Shown piece by piece: positions 18,793 through 28,714 of a stretch of 64,000 nucleotides of DNA (positions are counted from its first letter, which is position 1; each line of letters opens with the position of its first letter). The stretch spans positions 1-64,000 of the forward strand of contig NZ_JAHRGM010000035.1 of the NCBI RefSeq assembly GCF_019097845.1, given 5' to 3'. Position numbers and translations under genes: made by a program. The DNA is from Sphingobium sp. AS12. GTDB lineage: Bacteria; Pseudomonadota; Alphaproteobacteria; Sphingomonadales; Sphingomonadaceae. Below the pieces are notes generated by a model that was given only the letters and a program-made list of their open reading frames with translations, did no database searches and was not told the DNA's origin.

Positions 18793-20643
18793 ATGCGAAC
18801 AAGCTATGATGTGATCGTGGTCGGTGGCGGCCATGCCGGGTGTGAGGCGGCGGCTGCGGCTGCACGTAAAGGTGCAACCGTGGCGCTGCTCACATTCGAG
18901 AAGGCGACCGTGGGCGCCATGTCCTGCAACCCCGCGATCGGCGGGCTGGGCAAGGGCCATCTGGTGCGCGAGGTCGATGCGCTGGACGGACTGATCGCCC
19001 GCGCTGCCGACGCCGCTGCCATCCATTATCGGATGCTCAACAGCAGCAAGGGCGCAGCGGTGCAGGGACCGCGCGTCCAGGCCGACCGCAAACGCTATCG
19101 CGCCGCTATCCATCAGATGCTCGACGCACAGTCGGGCCTGACCATCGTCGAGGGTGAAGCCGACGCGCTGCTGCTCGACGGCGATGCCGTTGCCGGGCTG
19201 GCGCTGGCCGATGGCCGCGTCCTGCACGCGCCCTCGGTCGTGCTGGCGACCGGCACCTTTCTGGGCGGCAAGCTGTTTCGGGGTGACGAGCGCGAAACGG
19301 GCGGTCGGGTCGGTGAGCGCGCCGCGACCACATTGGGGCTCCAGCTTCGCGCCATCGGCCTGCCGATCGGGCGGCTCAAGACCGGCACGCCCCCGCGCAT
19401 CGACGGGCGCACGATCGACTGGGCGCTGCTGGAGGCGCAGCCTTCCGACAGTGCGCACTGGACCATGTCGCCGCTATCGGACGGGCGCGTGCTGCCCCAA
19501 CTCGCCTGCGCCATCACCCGCACCAACGAACGCACCCACCAGATCATCCGTGACGGGCTGGGCCGGTCGCCCTTGTTCAGCGGCGCGATCGAGGGGCGGG
19601 GGCCACGCTACTGCCCGTCGATCGAGGACAAGATTCAGCGCTTCGGCGACCGCGACGGCCATCAGATTTTTCTGGAGCCGGAGGGGCTGGACGATCCGCT
19701 CGTTTATCCCAACGGTATCAGCACGTCGCTGCCCACCGACGTGCAGGTGGCCATGGTCCGATCTATGCGCGGGTTGGAGCGGGCGGAGATCGTCGTGCCG
19801 GGCTATGCCGTCGAATATGATCATGTCGATCCGCGCGCGCTCGATTCCACGCTGGAGGTGCGCGCCATTCCTGGCCTCTTCTGCGCCGGGCAGATTAACG
19901 GCACCACCGGCTATGAGGAAGCTGCCGCACAGGGACTGGTCGCCGGGGCCAATGCCGCCGCGCGGGCGCGGGGGGAGGGGGCTTTGGTCCTCGACCGGGC
20001 CAGCAGCTATATCGGCGTGATGATCGACGATCTGGTATTGCAGGGCGTGACCGAACCCTATCGGATGCTGACCGCCCGCGCCGAATATCGGCTGCGGTTG
20101 CGCGCCGATAATGCGGAGACGCGGCTGGGCGCGATTGGCCTTTCGCACGGGCTGATTGGCCCGGATCGCGCCACACGTCTGGCGGATCGCGCGGCGCAAC
20201 GTGCTGCCGTGGAGGCTGAACTGGCCCGTCCCATGACTGCCACCGAAATGGCGCGCGCTGGCGCAACCGTGCGGCAGGATGGCGCGCGGCGCAGCCTGTT
20301 TGAATGGGCGCGCTTCCCCGAAGTCGATCAATCACTATTGCTGTCCCTTGCTCCCGGCCTGCGCGATGCACCCGACGACCTGCGCGCCGAGATATTCGAG
20401 GACGCGCATTACGCCCCCTATCTCGAACGGCAGGATGCGGAAATTGCCGACATGCGCCGCAACGAGCGGGTCATGATCCCGGCCGATTTCGACTTCGCCC
20501 TGATCGGTGGCCTGTCCACCGAAATGATCGAGCGGCTCGACGTGGCCCGGCCAGATACGCTGGCGGCGGCCAGCCGGATCAGGGGGATCACCCCCGCCGC
20601 GTTGGCCGCGATCCTCGTCCATGTGCGCCGGGTGGCTGCGTGA
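18793..20643 (+). CDS. mnmG: tRNA uridine-5-carboxymethylaminomethyl modification enzyme MnmG (GidA)
   Basis: 616 residues from the ATG at 18793 ([20 protein letters not shown]); a longer frame start overlaps mnmE. FAD motif GGGHAG at residues 11-16. Other family marks are [15 protein letters not shown] and [18 protein letters not shown]. It partners with MnmE in U34 modification. Its stop overlaps the rsmG GTG start (GTGA). Confidence 0.97.
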   Translation: MRTSYDVIVVGGGHAGCEAAAAAARKGATVALLTFEKATVGAMSCNPAIGGLGKGHLVREVDALDGLIARAADAAAIHYRMLNSSKGAAVQGPRVQADRKRYRAAIHQMLDAQSGLTIVEGEADALLLDGDAVAGLALADGRVLHAPSVVLATGTFLGGKLFRGDERETGGRVGERAATTLGLQLRAIGLPIGRLKTGTPPRIDGRTIDWALLEAQPSDSAHWTMSPLSDGRVLPQLACAITRTNERTHQIIRDGLGRSPLFSGAIEGRGPRYCPSIEDKIQRFGDRDGHQIFLEPEGLDDPLVYPNGISTSLPTDVQVAMVRSMRGLERAEIVVPGYAVEYDHVDPRALDSTLEVRAIPGLFCAGQINGTTGYEEAAAQGLVAGANAAARARGEGALVLDRASSYIGVMIDDLVLQGVTEPYRMLTARAEYRLRLRADNAETRLGAIGLSHGLIGPDRATRLADRAAQRAAVEAELARPMTATEMARAGATVRQDGARRSLFEWARFPEVDQSLLLSLAPGLRDAPDDLRAEIFEDAHYAPYLERQDAEIADMRRNERVMIPADFDFALIGGLSTEMIERLDVARPDTLAAASRIRGITPAALAAILVHVRRVAA

Positions 20644-21284
20644 CGGAAGAGGAAGCGCGGGCATGGCTCGATACGCAGTTCGATGTTTCACGTGAAACAT
20701 GGGACCGGCTGGAACGCTATGTCGCGATCTTGCTGGCGGCGATGGACGAGCAAAATCTGATCGCGGAATCGACCCGTCCCCATATCTGGGCGCGGCATAT
20801 CGTCGATTCCGCGCAACTGCTGCGCCATGCTGAAAATGCGGGCGAGGGGGAGTGGTATGACCTTGGCTCTGGCGCAGGCTTGCCCGGCATCGTCGTCGCC
20901 TGCCTCTCCACCCGCCCGGTCACGATGGTGGAATCGCGGCGCAAGCGGATCGAATTTCTCGACGCAGTGATTGACCAGCTCGACCTCAAGCGCGCGCGCG
21001 TGTTCGGCGGGCGTGTCGAGGCTGTCCCGCCCACAGCCGCAGCGGTCATCAGCGCCCGCGCCTACGCGCCGTTGCCCAAACTTCTGTCGTCCGCCGCGCA
21101 TCTGGCGAATGAAAAAACGCTCTGGGTGTTGCCGAAGGGACGAAATGCGCAAAATGAACTGGAGGCGGTGCGCCCATCGTGGCAAGGTGTCTTTCACATG
21201 GAAGCCAGCGTAACGGATGCCGATAGCGCCATCCTGATCGCGCACGCCGTCAAACCCGTCGCCAGGAGGAAAGGCCGCGCATGA
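20640..21284 (+). CDS. rsmG: 16S rRNA (guanine527-N7)-methyltransferase RsmG
   Basis: 214 residues from GTG at 20640, overlapping the mnmG stop. SAM-binding motif is [15 protein letters not shown]. It methylates G527 of 16S rRNA. A perfect parS lies inside the coding sequence (encoding part of FDVSRETW), so this gene doubles as a segregation site. The stop overlaps the parA start as ATGA. Confidence 0.95.
   Translation: MTEEEARAWLDTQFDVSRETWDRLERYVAILLAAMDEQNLIAESTRPHIWARHIVDSAQLLRHAENAGEGEWYDLGSGAGLPGIVVACLSTRPVTMVESRRKRIEFLDAVIDQLDLKRARVFGGRVEAVPPTAAAVISARAYAPLPKLLSSAAHLANEKTLWVLPKGRNAQNELEAVRPSWQGVFHMEASVTDADSAILIAHAVKPVARRKGRA
20684..20699. promoter_or_regulatory. Perfect parS centromere site
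   Basis: TGTTTCACGTGAAACA, the classic ParB-binding palindrome, extended by one base each side to an 18-bp palindrome (20683-20700). It lies within the rsmG reading frame, about 0.6 kb before parA. It nucleates ParB spreading for chromosome segregation. Confidence 0.95.
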
Positions 21285-22063
21285 TCTGCATCGCCATCGC
21301 CAATCAGAAGGGCGGCGTGGGCAAGACCACCACCGCAATCAATCTGGCCACAGGATTGGCGGCTACGGGATTGCGGGTGTTGCTGGTCGATCTCGATCCG
21401 CAGGGCAATGCCTCGACCGGGCTGGGGGTGATGCAGGCGGATCGCGCGCAGTCCAGCTATGATCTGCTGGTCGGCAATTGCGCGCTGGAGGATGCCATCG
21501 TCGCCACCCGCGTGCCAAAGCTCGATCTCGTCCCCGCGACGCAGGATCTGTCAGGCTGCGAAATCGAACTGATCGAATATGAAGAGCGCACCCATCGGCT
21601 GGAGCGCGTCTTGGCCGAAGCGCCTGCGGGCCGCTGGGACATTTGCCTGATCGATTGCCCGCCCTCGCTGGGTCTGTTGACGATCAACGCGATGGTGGCG
21701 GCGCAATCCTTGCTCGTGCCGTTGCAGTGCGAATTTTTCGCGCTCGAAGGGCTTTCGCAGCTGCTCCAGACGGTCGAGCGTATCCGCGGCCGCTTCAATC
21801 CGGGTCTGTCGATCATGGGCGTAGCGCTGACCATGTATGACCGGCGCAACCGGCTGACCGATCAGGTGGCCGACGATGTGCGCGCCTGCCTGGGCGATCT
21901 GGTGTTCACCACGGTCATTCCGCGCAATGTGCGCCTGTCCGAAGCGCCCAGCCATGGCGTCCCGGCGTTAATCTATGACTTCCGCTGTTCGGGATCGGAA
22001 GCCTATATGCGACTGGCGCGCGAACTGATCGCGCGTCTGCCCCGACAGGAGGTAGCGGCTTGA
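21281..22063 (+). CDS. parA: Chromosome partitioning ATPase ParA
   Basis: 260 residues. Deviant Walker A KGGVGKTT at residues 10-17 with the second lysine typical of ParA/MinD ATPases, and the Walker B LLVDLDPQGNAST. It forms gradients on the nucleoid that pull ParB-parS complexes apart. Starts in the rsmG stop (ATGA), and its stop overlaps the parB TTG (TTGA). Confidence 0.97.
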   Translation: MICIAIANQKGGVGKTTTAINLATGLAATGLRVLLVDLDPQGNASTGLGVMQADRAQSSYDLLVGNCALEDAIVATRVPKLDLVPATQDLSGCEIELIEYEERTHRLERVLAEAPAGRWDICLIDCPPSLGLLTINAMVAAQSLLVPLQCEFFALEGLSQLLQTVERIRGRFNPGLSIMGVALTMYDRRNRLTDQVADDVRACLGDLVFTTVIPRNVRLSEAPSHGVPALIYDFRCSGSEAYMRLARELIARLPRQEVAA

Positions 22064-22983
22064 GCGACGACACCAGCGAAAAGCCCAAGGTGGTCAAGCG
22101 CCCGCACGGGCTGGGCCGTGGCCTGTCCGCCCTGCTCGGCGACGTCGCGCGTGAGGAACCGGTGGCCGCGGCTGCCCCCTCGCCATCGGGCAAGGCGATC
22201 CAGAGCATAGAGGTCGCGCTGATCCAGCCGCACCCCGAACAGCCGCGCCGCCATTTCGATGAAGGCGCGTTGCAGGAACTGGCCGAAAGCATCGCCAAGC
22301 GCGGCGTGATCCAGCCGATCATCGTCCGGCCCCATGGCGGCGGTTTCCAGATCGTCGCGGGCGAACGCCGCTGGCGCGCGGCGCAGCGCGCCCATCTCCA
22401 CCGCATCCCCGCCATCGTCCGCGATTTTGACGAGGCGGAAACGCTGGAAATCGCGCTCATCGAGAATATCCAGCGCGAAGATCTCAACCCGATCGAAGAG
22501 GCTGAAGCCTATCGCAAGCTGATCGCCGAATTTCATCACAGCCAGGAAGCGCTGGGACGACTGGTCGGCAAATCGCGCAGCCATGTCGCCAATCTGATGC
22601 GCCTGCTCGATCTACCTGCCATGGTGCAGCAGCAGGTGGTCGAACAGAAGATCAGCATGGGCCATGCCCGCGCGCTGATCGGCGCGCCCGATTGCGAGGC
22701 GCTGGCGCGGCAGGTCGAACAAAAGGGGCTTTCCGTCCGCGACACCGAACAGCTGGTGCGCCGGGTCAAGAAGGGCGAGGATGCGCCCGTCGCGCGACGC
22801 GGTGGCGGTTCGCGCGACAAGGATGCGGACATCGCCGCGCTGGAACAGCATCTGGCCGATATATTGGGGCTGAAGGTCGATATCGACCATATGAGTGGCG
22901 CGGGCGGCTCGCTGTCGCTGCGCTACTCGACGCTCGACCAGCTCGACATGCTGTGCCAGCGCCTGTCGGGCGAACGCATCTAA
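22060..22983 (+). CDS. parB: Chromosome partitioning protein ParB
   Basis: 307 residues from TTG at 22060, preceded by AGGAGG at 22047-22052. The N-terminal LGRGLSALLG (residues 18-27) is the ParA-activating motif. CTPase motifs are GERRWRA and ENIQREDLNPIEE. The parS-reading helix-turn-helix is GKSRSHVANLMRLLDLP. The C-terminal dimerisation helix is present. Two parS-like sites lie upstream at 18738 and 20684. Confidence 0.97.
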   Translation: MSDDTSEKPKVVKRPHGLGRGLSALLGDVAREEPVAAAAPSPSGKAIQSIEVALIQPHPEQPRRHFDEGALQELAESIAKRGVIQPIIVRPHGGGFQIVAGERRWRAAQRAHLHRIPAIVRDFDEAETLEIALIENIQREDLNPIEEAEAYRKLIAEFHHSQEALGRLVGKSRSHVANLMRLLDLPAMVQQQVVEQKISMGHARALIGAPDCEALARQVEQKGLSVRDTEQLVRRVKKGEDAPVARRGGGSRDKDADIAALEQHLADILGLKVDIDHMSGAGGSLSLRYSTLDQLDMLCQRLSGERI

Positions 22984-22989
22984 CCAGCC

Positions 22990-23059
22990 TCCGTTCGTTT
23001 CGAGCGAAGTCGAGAAACGGTTGCGCTAAGGTTTCTCGACTTCGCTCGAAACGAACGGA
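22990..23059. repeat. Perfect long inverted repeat of the REP-like family
   Basis: Two perfect 29-base arms (22990-23018 and 23031-23059) flank a 12-base spacer. Outer ends are TCCGTTCG and CGAACGGA. It starts seven bases after the parB stop and would fold into a very stable hairpin. Same terminal motif as the repeats at 4397, 7188 and 11681. Confidence 0.85.
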
Positions 23060-23174
23060 TGATGGGTTATCGCGCTTTTGCGCTGTGAATCACCATAGTT
23101 GATATGGGCGAAGTTTGACGAGTTAGACTCAAAGCAGTCTGGTCTTTTGCCGACCCGCTCCCTAGGTTGCGGGC

Positions 23175-25772
23175 ATGGCCGACATGCAAAGCTCCACCGC
23201 CGCCCCCGCGATCATCCGCCGCTCCGACTATAGTCCGCCCGACTGGCTCGTCCCCACCATCGCGCTGGATTTCGATCTCGATCCCTTGCTGACCAGCGTT
23301 CGCGCGACGCTGTCGGTGACGCGCAATGGCGACCATGATCAACCGTTGCGGCTGGATGGCGACGGGCTGGTGCCGCTGGAGGTGAGGGTCGATGGCGCGG
23401 TGCTAGCCGCAGACGACTGGCATCTGGAGGCCGGGTCGCTGATCATTGCCCTGTCCGGCACCGCGCACAGCGTCGAAACGCTGGTCGAGCTGATGCCGGA
23501 GAATAACAGCAAGCTGATGGGCCTCTACGCCAGCGGTGGCTTACTCTGCACCCAGTGCGAGGCGGAAGGCTTCCGCCGCATCACTTTCTTCCCCGATCGA
23601 CCCGATGTCCTGTCGCGCTACAGCGTCCGGCTGACCGCCGACAAGGCGCGCTTCCCCATCCTGCTCGCCAATGGCGATCCGGTCGAACAGGGCGATGCTG
23701 ACAATGGCCGTCACTGGGCGCTCTGGAACGATCCCTTCCCCAAGCCCTGCTATCTGTTCGCGCTGGTCGCGGGCGATCTGGCCTGCAATGCCGACCGCTT
23801 CGTGACGATGAGCGGGCGCGAGGTGCAACTGGGCATATGGGTGCGCGAGGCCGACCTGCCCCGCACCGCCCACGCCATGCAGGCGCTCAAGGATAGCATG
23901 GCCTGGGACGAGCGCGTCTATGGCCGCGAATATGATCTGGACGTGTTCAACATCGTCGCCGTCGCCGATTTCAATTTCGGCGCGATGGAGAATAAAGGCC
24001 TCAACATCTTCAATTCGCGCTATATTTTGGCCGACCCCGAAACTGCGACCGACATCGACTATGACGGCGTCGAGGGCGTGGTGGCGCATGAATATTTCCA
24101 CAACTGGTCGGGCAATCGCGTCACCTGTCGCGACTGGTTCCAGCTGTCGTTGAAGGAAGGCTTCACCGTCTTTCGCGACCAGAATTTTTCCGCCGACATG
24201 GGCAGCCACGCGGTCAAGCGGATCGAGGATGTCCGCATCCTGCGCGCGGCCCAGTTTCAGGAGGATAGCGGCCCGCTTGCGCACCCGATCCGGCCTGAAT
24301 CCTATATGGAAATCAGTAACTTCTACACCGCCACTATCTACAATAAGGGCGCGGAGATCATCCGCATGATGGCGCTGATGCTGGGGGCTGAACGCTTCCG
24401 CGCGGGGAGCGATCTCTATTTCGACCGGCATGATGGGCAGGCCGCGACCTGCGAGGATTTCGTCGCCGCGATGGAAGAGGGCGGGGACATCGACCTGACC
24501 CAGTTCCGCCGCTGGTATGAACAGGCGGGTACGCCGCATGTGCGCGCGCTGCTGCGCCATGATCCTGTGACACAGGCGGTCGAGCTTGATCTGCAACAGA
24601 GCATCCCGCCAACCCCCGGTCAGCCTGATAAGCAGCCGATGGCGATCCCGCTGCGGGTCGCTCTGTTCGATCCGGCAACTGGCACGCATCAGGGCGACCA
24701 ACTGCTGATGCTGACGGAGGCGCAACAGAGCTTCCGCTTCGAGGGCTTTGCCGCCCCGCCGATCCTGTCGATCAACCGCGGCTTTTCCGCGCCGGTGATC
24801 GTCGAAACCAACCGCAGCCAGGGTGATCTCGCCTTCCTGTCGGCGCGCGATGATGATCCGTTCGCTCGCTATGAGGCGATGCAGCAGTTGATGGTCAATG
24901 TGCTGATCGGGGCGATCGCCGGGCAGCCGGTCGATGACGCCGCCGTCATCGCGGCCGTGCGCAACACCATCACCGATCCGCTGCTCGACCCGGCCTTCAT
25001 CGCCGAAACCATCCGCCTGCCCAGCGAAGCCTATCTGGGTGACCAGATGGCGGTGGTGGACCCGGATGCGATTCACGCCGCGCGGGAAGCGCTGCAACAG
25101 CGGATCGGCGCGGAACTGGAGCCGCTATGGCGCGACATTCACAGCCGCACCAAGGCGAACGGCTTTTCGCTGTCGCCCGCGGCCAAGGGCGCGCGTCAGC
25201 TGCGCAACGCCGCGCTCCATTATCTGGTGGCGTCGGGCGCTGACGATGGTCCTGCTATCGCCTTCGCCCAATTCCATGAGGCGGATAATATGACCGAGCG
25301 GCAGGCGGCGGTTGCCACGCTGGCCAATGGCACCAGCCCGGAGCGCGATGCGGCGATCGATATATTCTACAACCGCTATGGCCATGACGCGCTGACGCTC
25401 GACAAATGGTTTCAGACCCAGGCGTTCGCGCTGCATCCCGATACGGTCGATCAGGTGGAGGAATTGGGACGGCACAAGGCGTTCACTTTGTCCAACCCCA
25501 ACCGGGTGCGGTCGCTCTATGGCGCGTTCGCAGGCAATCAGTGGGCCTTCCACCACCGGTCGGGCAAGGGCTATCAGCTGGTGGCGGACTGCATCATCGC
25601 GCTCGATTCGCGCAACCCGCAGACCGCCGCACGGCTGGTGCCGCCACTGGGCCGCTGGAAGCGCTTTGACGCTGATCGCGCCGCGCTGATGCGGGCGCAA
25701 TTGCAGCGCATATTGGCGCAGCCGGGTCTGTCGAAGGATGTCACCGAACAGGCCAGCAAAAGCCTGGAGTGA
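23175..25772 (+). CDS. pepN: Aminopeptidase N (M1 family)
   Basis: 865 residues, close to the family length for proteobacterial PepN. The exopeptidase motif is GAMENKGLN starting near residue 269 and the zinc motif HEYFHNW starts at H305, with the third ligand in LKEGFTVFRDQ. DUF3458 domains follow. Cytoplasmic enzyme that trims N-terminal residues from peptides. No signal peptide. Confidence 0.96.
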   Translation: MADMQSSTAAPAIIRRSDYSPPDWLVPTIALDFDLDPLLTSVRATLSVTRNGDHDQPLRLDGDGLVPLEVRVDGAVLAADDWHLEAGSLIIALSGTAHSVETLVELMPENNSKLMGLYASGGLLCTQCEAEGFRRITFFPDRPDVLSRYSVRLTADKARFPILLANGDPVEQGDADNGRHWALWNDPFPKPCYLFALVAGDLACNADRFVTMSGREVQLGIWVREADLPRTAHAMQALKDSMAWDERVYGREYDLDVFNIVAVADFNFGAMENKGLNIFNSRYILADPETATDIDYDGVEGVVAHEYFHNWSGNRVTCRDWFQLSLKEGFTVFRDQNFSADMGSHAVKRIEDVRILRAAQFQEDSGPLAHPIRPESYMEISNFYTATIYNKGAEIIRMMALMLGAERFRAGSDLYFDRHDGQAATCEDFVAAMEEGGDIDLTQFRRWYEQAGTPHVRALLRHDPVTQAVELDLQQSIPPTPGQPDKQPMAIPLRVALFDPATGTHQGDQLLMLTEAQQSFRFEGFAAPPILSINRGFSAPVIVETNRSQGDLAFLSARDDDPFARYEAMQQLMVNVLIGAIAGQPVDDAAVIAAVRNTITDPLLDPAFIAETIRLPSEAYLGDQMAVVDPDAIHAAREALQQRIGAELEPLWRDIHSRTKANGFSLSPAAKGARQLRNAALHYLVASGADDGPAIAFAQFHEADNMTERQAAVATLANGTSPERDAAIDIFYNRYGHDALTLDKWFQTQAFALHPDTVDQVEELGRHKAFTLSNPNRVRSLYGAFAGNQWAFHHRSGKGYQLVADCIIALDSRNPQTAARLVPPLGRWKRFDADRAALMRAQLQRILAQPGLSKDVTEQASKSLE

Positions 25773-25783
25773 GGGGCAGCCAG

Positions 25784-26299
25784 TTAGCTACCGTTCGGGC
25801 CGCCGCCCGGACCGCTGCCGCCGGCATTGCCGCCCATGCCACCGGCACCGACCGCGCCGATATTGCCGAATATCTCGTCAAACAGGCTGCGATTGCGCCC
25901 CAGCGTCGGGGTCTTGTCGCCCATGGGCGAGATGTTGGCGACCTGCTCAAGTCCCGCGCGATCCACCGCCACGACATTGCCCGCCGCGTCGAAGCGGACG
26001 CGCAGCACGGTCTGGTCGGCGGGCTTTGGGTTGGAGAAGGCCAGTGAGCGCATGTCGCGCGACACATAATACCAGTCCTGCTCACCGAATTGCGAAGTGA
26101 AGCTGGGGCGGCCCAGCGTCCCTTCAACCGATGCGCGATTGTCGATGCCCGGCTGGACCGAATCGACCAGCAGCTTATCGACCTGATAGCCCTGATGGGT
26201 GCGGATGCGGGTGCAGCCCGATGCCCCCAGCACCAGCGCGCCGAGGCCCAGAGCCAACAGGAAACGCCCGCGTGTGGAATGACGGCTGAACTGACGCAT
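25784..26299 (-). CDS. bamE: Outer membrane assembly lipoprotein BamE (SmpA/OmlA)
   Basis: 171 residues from the ATG at 26299, preceded by an AGGAG ribosome site; earlier in-frame methionines precede this site. The lipobox LGASGC puts the lipidated cysteine at residue 29. The SmpA/OmlA fold is recognised from GTLGRPSFTSQFGEQDWYYVS. It belongs to the BAM complex that inserts outer-membrane proteins. The C-terminus is a glycine-rich tail (GAGGMGGNAGGSGPGGG), longer than in enterobacterial BamE. Confidence 0.9.
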   Translation of the reverse strand: MRQFSRHSTRGRFLLALGLGALVLGASGCTRIRTHQGYQVDKLLVDSVQPGIDNRASVEGTLGRPSFTSQFGEQDWYYVSRDMRSLAFSNPKPADQTVLRVRFDAAGNVVAVDRAGLEQVANISPMGDKTPTLGRNRSLFDEIFGNIGAVGAGGMGGNAGGSGPGGGPNGS

Positions 26300-26463
26300 G
26301 GACTTCTCCTGGCGGAACGCATCCGCGAACCCAATAAACATGACGCCGCCATTGCATTGGGCAGCGGCTCGATCAATATGGAAATGCGTCGCTCCCGGCA
26401 AGGGGCGACACTTGGCAGGACGGCGCTCCGTCCAACGATCCGTCTTGAAAAAGCATAGTCCTC

Positions 26464-26991
26464 ATGTCCACAGCTTCCCCTTCCTTCCTCCAGCGCCTGT
26501 TTGGCCGTGCCGATCCCAAGGCCGGGCTGATGCCGCTCTACCATGCCGTGGTCGCGGAGGGTCGCCAGCCGCACTGGTATATGGACGGCGCAGTGCCGGA
26601 TACGCTGGACGGGCGATTCGACATGATCGTGGCGGTGCTGGCTCAGGTGCTGATGCGGCTGGAGCAGCAGGGGGCAACCCAGGAAAGCGTCTGGCTGACC
26701 GAATTGTTCGTCGACGATATGGATGGCCAGTTGCGGCAGGAAGGGATTGGCGACGTCGTGGTCGGCAAGCATATCGGCCGGATGATGAGTGCGCTGGGAG
26801 GCCGGATCAGCGCCTATCGCGCGGCGCTGGCTGGTGAGGCAGACATGGCGGAAGCCCTGCGCCGTAACCTCTATCGCGGTGCGCCGGTGAGCGACGCCGC
26901 GCTCGCCCATGTCGAGGGCGCACTGCGGGAGCGCTGGACGCGGCTCGGTTGCCTGACCCGCGATGCGATGCTGGCGGGGGATCTGGGATGA
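26464..26991 (+). CDS. Ubiquinol-cytochrome c chaperone family protein
   Basis: 175 residues. Matches the Ubiq_cyt_C_chap (CBP3-like) family by its N-terminal FGRADPKAGLMPLYHAVVAEGRQPHWYMDGAVPDT-type region and the LFVDDMDGQLRQEGIGDVVVGKHI segment. In mitochondria the relative helps assemble complex III. Divergent from bamE. The stop overlaps the next start by ATGA. Confidence 0.85.
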   Translation: MSTASPSFLQRLFGRADPKAGLMPLYHAVVAEGRQPHWYMDGAVPDTLDGRFDMIVAVLAQVLMRLEQQGATQESVWLTELFVDDMDGQLRQEGIGDVVVGKHIGRMMSALGGRISAYRAALAGEADMAEALRRNLYRGAPVSDAALAHVEGALRERWTRLGCLTRDAMLAGDLG

Positions 26992-27518
26992 GCGCACTGC
27001 CGACGCCTGAATTTTCGCGGCCTATCAGGCTGGACCAGATTGGCCATATCAGCGGCACCACGACCATCATCGCCGATGCGGCCGAGCGCGAGGCGCTGAT
27101 GCGCCGCTTCGCGCTGCTGGCTCTCGACGCGCTGGAGGCGGATTATGCAATCAGTGAGGAGAATGGCAGCATCTTCGCGCGTGGCCGGGTGCGCGCCAGC
27201 CTGACCCAGGCCTGCGTCGCGACCGGCCTGCCGGTGCCTGAAACGATCGACAGCGATTTCCTGCTTCGCTTCATCGCCGAGGATGGCGATGTTGTTGAAG
27301 GCGCAGAAATGGAGCTGAACGCGGAGGATTGCGACACGATCGGTTATAGCGGCAACAGCATCGACATGGGGGAGGCGGTGGCCGAAACCGTGGCGCTGGC
27401 GATGACGCCCTATCCCCGCGCGCCCGATGCCGATGCCGTTTTACGTGAAGCAGGCGTGCTGCGGGAGGATCAGGCTGGTCCTTTCGCCGCCCTTCTGGCG
27501 CTCAAGGGCAAGGAATAA
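26988..27518 (+). CDS. DUF177 (YceD-family) protein
   Basis: 176 residues from the ATG at 26988, overlapping the previous stop (ATGA). YceD-type proteins affect 23S rRNA accumulation and usually precede rpmF. Here the cysteine and the acidic segment AEDGDVVEGAEMELNAEDCD fit the family. rpmF does not follow; dinB does. Confidence 0.8.
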   Translation: MSALPTPEFSRPIRLDQIGHISGTTTIIADAAEREALMRRFALLALDALEADYAISEENGSIFARGRVRASLTQACVATGLPVPETIDSDFLLRFIAEDGDVVEGAEMELNAEDCDTIGYSGNSIDMGEAVAETVALAMTPYPRAPDADAVLREAGVLREDQAGPFAALLALKGKE

Positions 27519-27575
27519 ACGTCGCGGCGGTAATGCTGTTTCCCTTTCGTTCCTGTCATGGCATAAGATCGTGCC

Positions 27576-28664
27576 ATGGACGCCCCGCCGCCATCGCTGC
27601 GCAAGATCATCCATATCGACATGGACGCCTTTTATGCATCGGTGGAACAGCGTGACGATCCCACGCTGCGGGGCCAACCGATCGCGGTTGGCGGTGGCGG
27701 GCCGCGCGGGGTGGTGGCGACCGCCAGCTATGAGGCGCGGGCGTTCGGCGTGAAGTCCGCCATGCCCGGCGCACGGGCGCGACGGCTCTGCCCAAGCCTC
27801 ATCTTCGTGCCGCCGCGATTCGACGCCTATCGTTCAGTGTCCGGGCAGATCCGGGCGATCTTCGCGCGCTTTACCGACTTGGTCCAGCCGCTCTCGCTGG
27901 ATGAAGCCTATTTGGACGTCACGGTGAACAAGCCGGGCATAGCCTCAGCAACGCAGGTCGCAGCGGAGATTCGCGCGCTGATTCGCGCCGAAACCGGCCT
28001 AACAGCGTCGGCGGGCGTCTCCTATAACAAGCTGATCGCCAAGCTGGCTTCGGACCAGAACAAGCCCGACGGCATATGTGTCGTGCGGCCCAGCGAAGGC
28101 CCGGCGTTCATCGCGGCGATGCCGGTGCGGCGCATCCATGGCGTGGGACCGGTGACGGCGGCGCGGATGCACGCGCTGGGGATAGAGACAGGCGCTGATC
28201 TGCGCGCACGCGACCTGGCCTTCCTCCAGGCGCATTTCGGCAGCGCGGCGGACTATTATTATCGCGCTGCACGCGGGCAGGACGACCGGCCCGTGCGCGA
28301 GCGCGAACAACGCAAGTCGGTGAGCGTCGAGGATACATTTTTCGACGACCTGACCGACCGGGAAAGACTGGTCGCGGAGATCGACCGGATCGCGACCAGC
28401 CTGTGGGGCCGGATCGAGAAGGCACAGGCCTGGGGCCGGACGGTGACGCTGAAGATCAAGTTCGCCGATTTCCGCATCATCACCCGGTCGCGCAGCTTTG
28501 CCACCCCGGTGCGGTCGCCCGACCTGCTGGCACAGGCGGCGCGGGAACTGTTGCTGGCCCAGCTCCCCCTGCGCATGGGCGCGCGGTTGCTGGGGCTGGG
28601 GGTGCATAACCTGGAAGCGACGGAGGAAGCTGAGCAGGGCGATCAGCTGGCGCTGGGGTTATAG
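27576..28664 (+). CDS. dinB: DNA polymerase IV (Y family)
   Basis: 362 residues. Palm catalytic carboxylates are in HIDMDAFYASVEQ and SLDEAYLDV. The little-finger domain is present to the C-terminus, which lacks a clear beta-clamp motif beyond QLALGL. Translesion polymerase, usually SOS- or stress-linked; no LexA box was identified upstream by eye. Confidence 0.95.
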   Translation: MDAPPPSLRKIIHIDMDAFYASVEQRDDPTLRGQPIAVGGGGPRGVVATASYEARAFGVKSAMPGARARRLCPSLIFVPPRFDAYRSVSGQIRAIFARFTDLVQPLSLDEAYLDVTVNKPGIASATQVAAEIRALIRAETGLTASAGVSYNKLIAKLASDQNKPDGICVVRPSEGPAFIAAMPVRRIHGVGPVTAARMHALGIETGADLRARDLAFLQAHFGSAADYYYRAARGQDDRPVREREQRKSVSVEDTFFDDLTDRERLVAEIDRIATSLWGRIEKAQAWGRTVTLKIKFADFRIITRSRSFATPVRSPDLLAQAARELLLAQLPLRMGARLLGLGVHNLEATEEAEQGDQLALGL

Positions 28665-28677
28665 TCTTTGGGACTAC

Positions 28678-28701
28678 GTGCTCCCGCCTGCGCGGGAGCA
28701 C
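28678..28701. terminator. Hairpin between convergent genes
   Basis: GTGCTCCCGC (28678-28687) pairs with GCGGGAGCAC (28692-28701) around CCTG-type loop bases. A perfect 10-bp stem between dinB and the convergent DUF1134 gene. No T-run, so a bidirectional transcript-end structure or repeat. Confidence 0.55.
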
Positions 28702-28714
28702 GGCAGCAATGGCC

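Noticed and set aside
23541..25097. 518-residue minus-strand frame within pepN
   Set aside because: Antisense shadow of the M1 aminopeptidase; no family signature.
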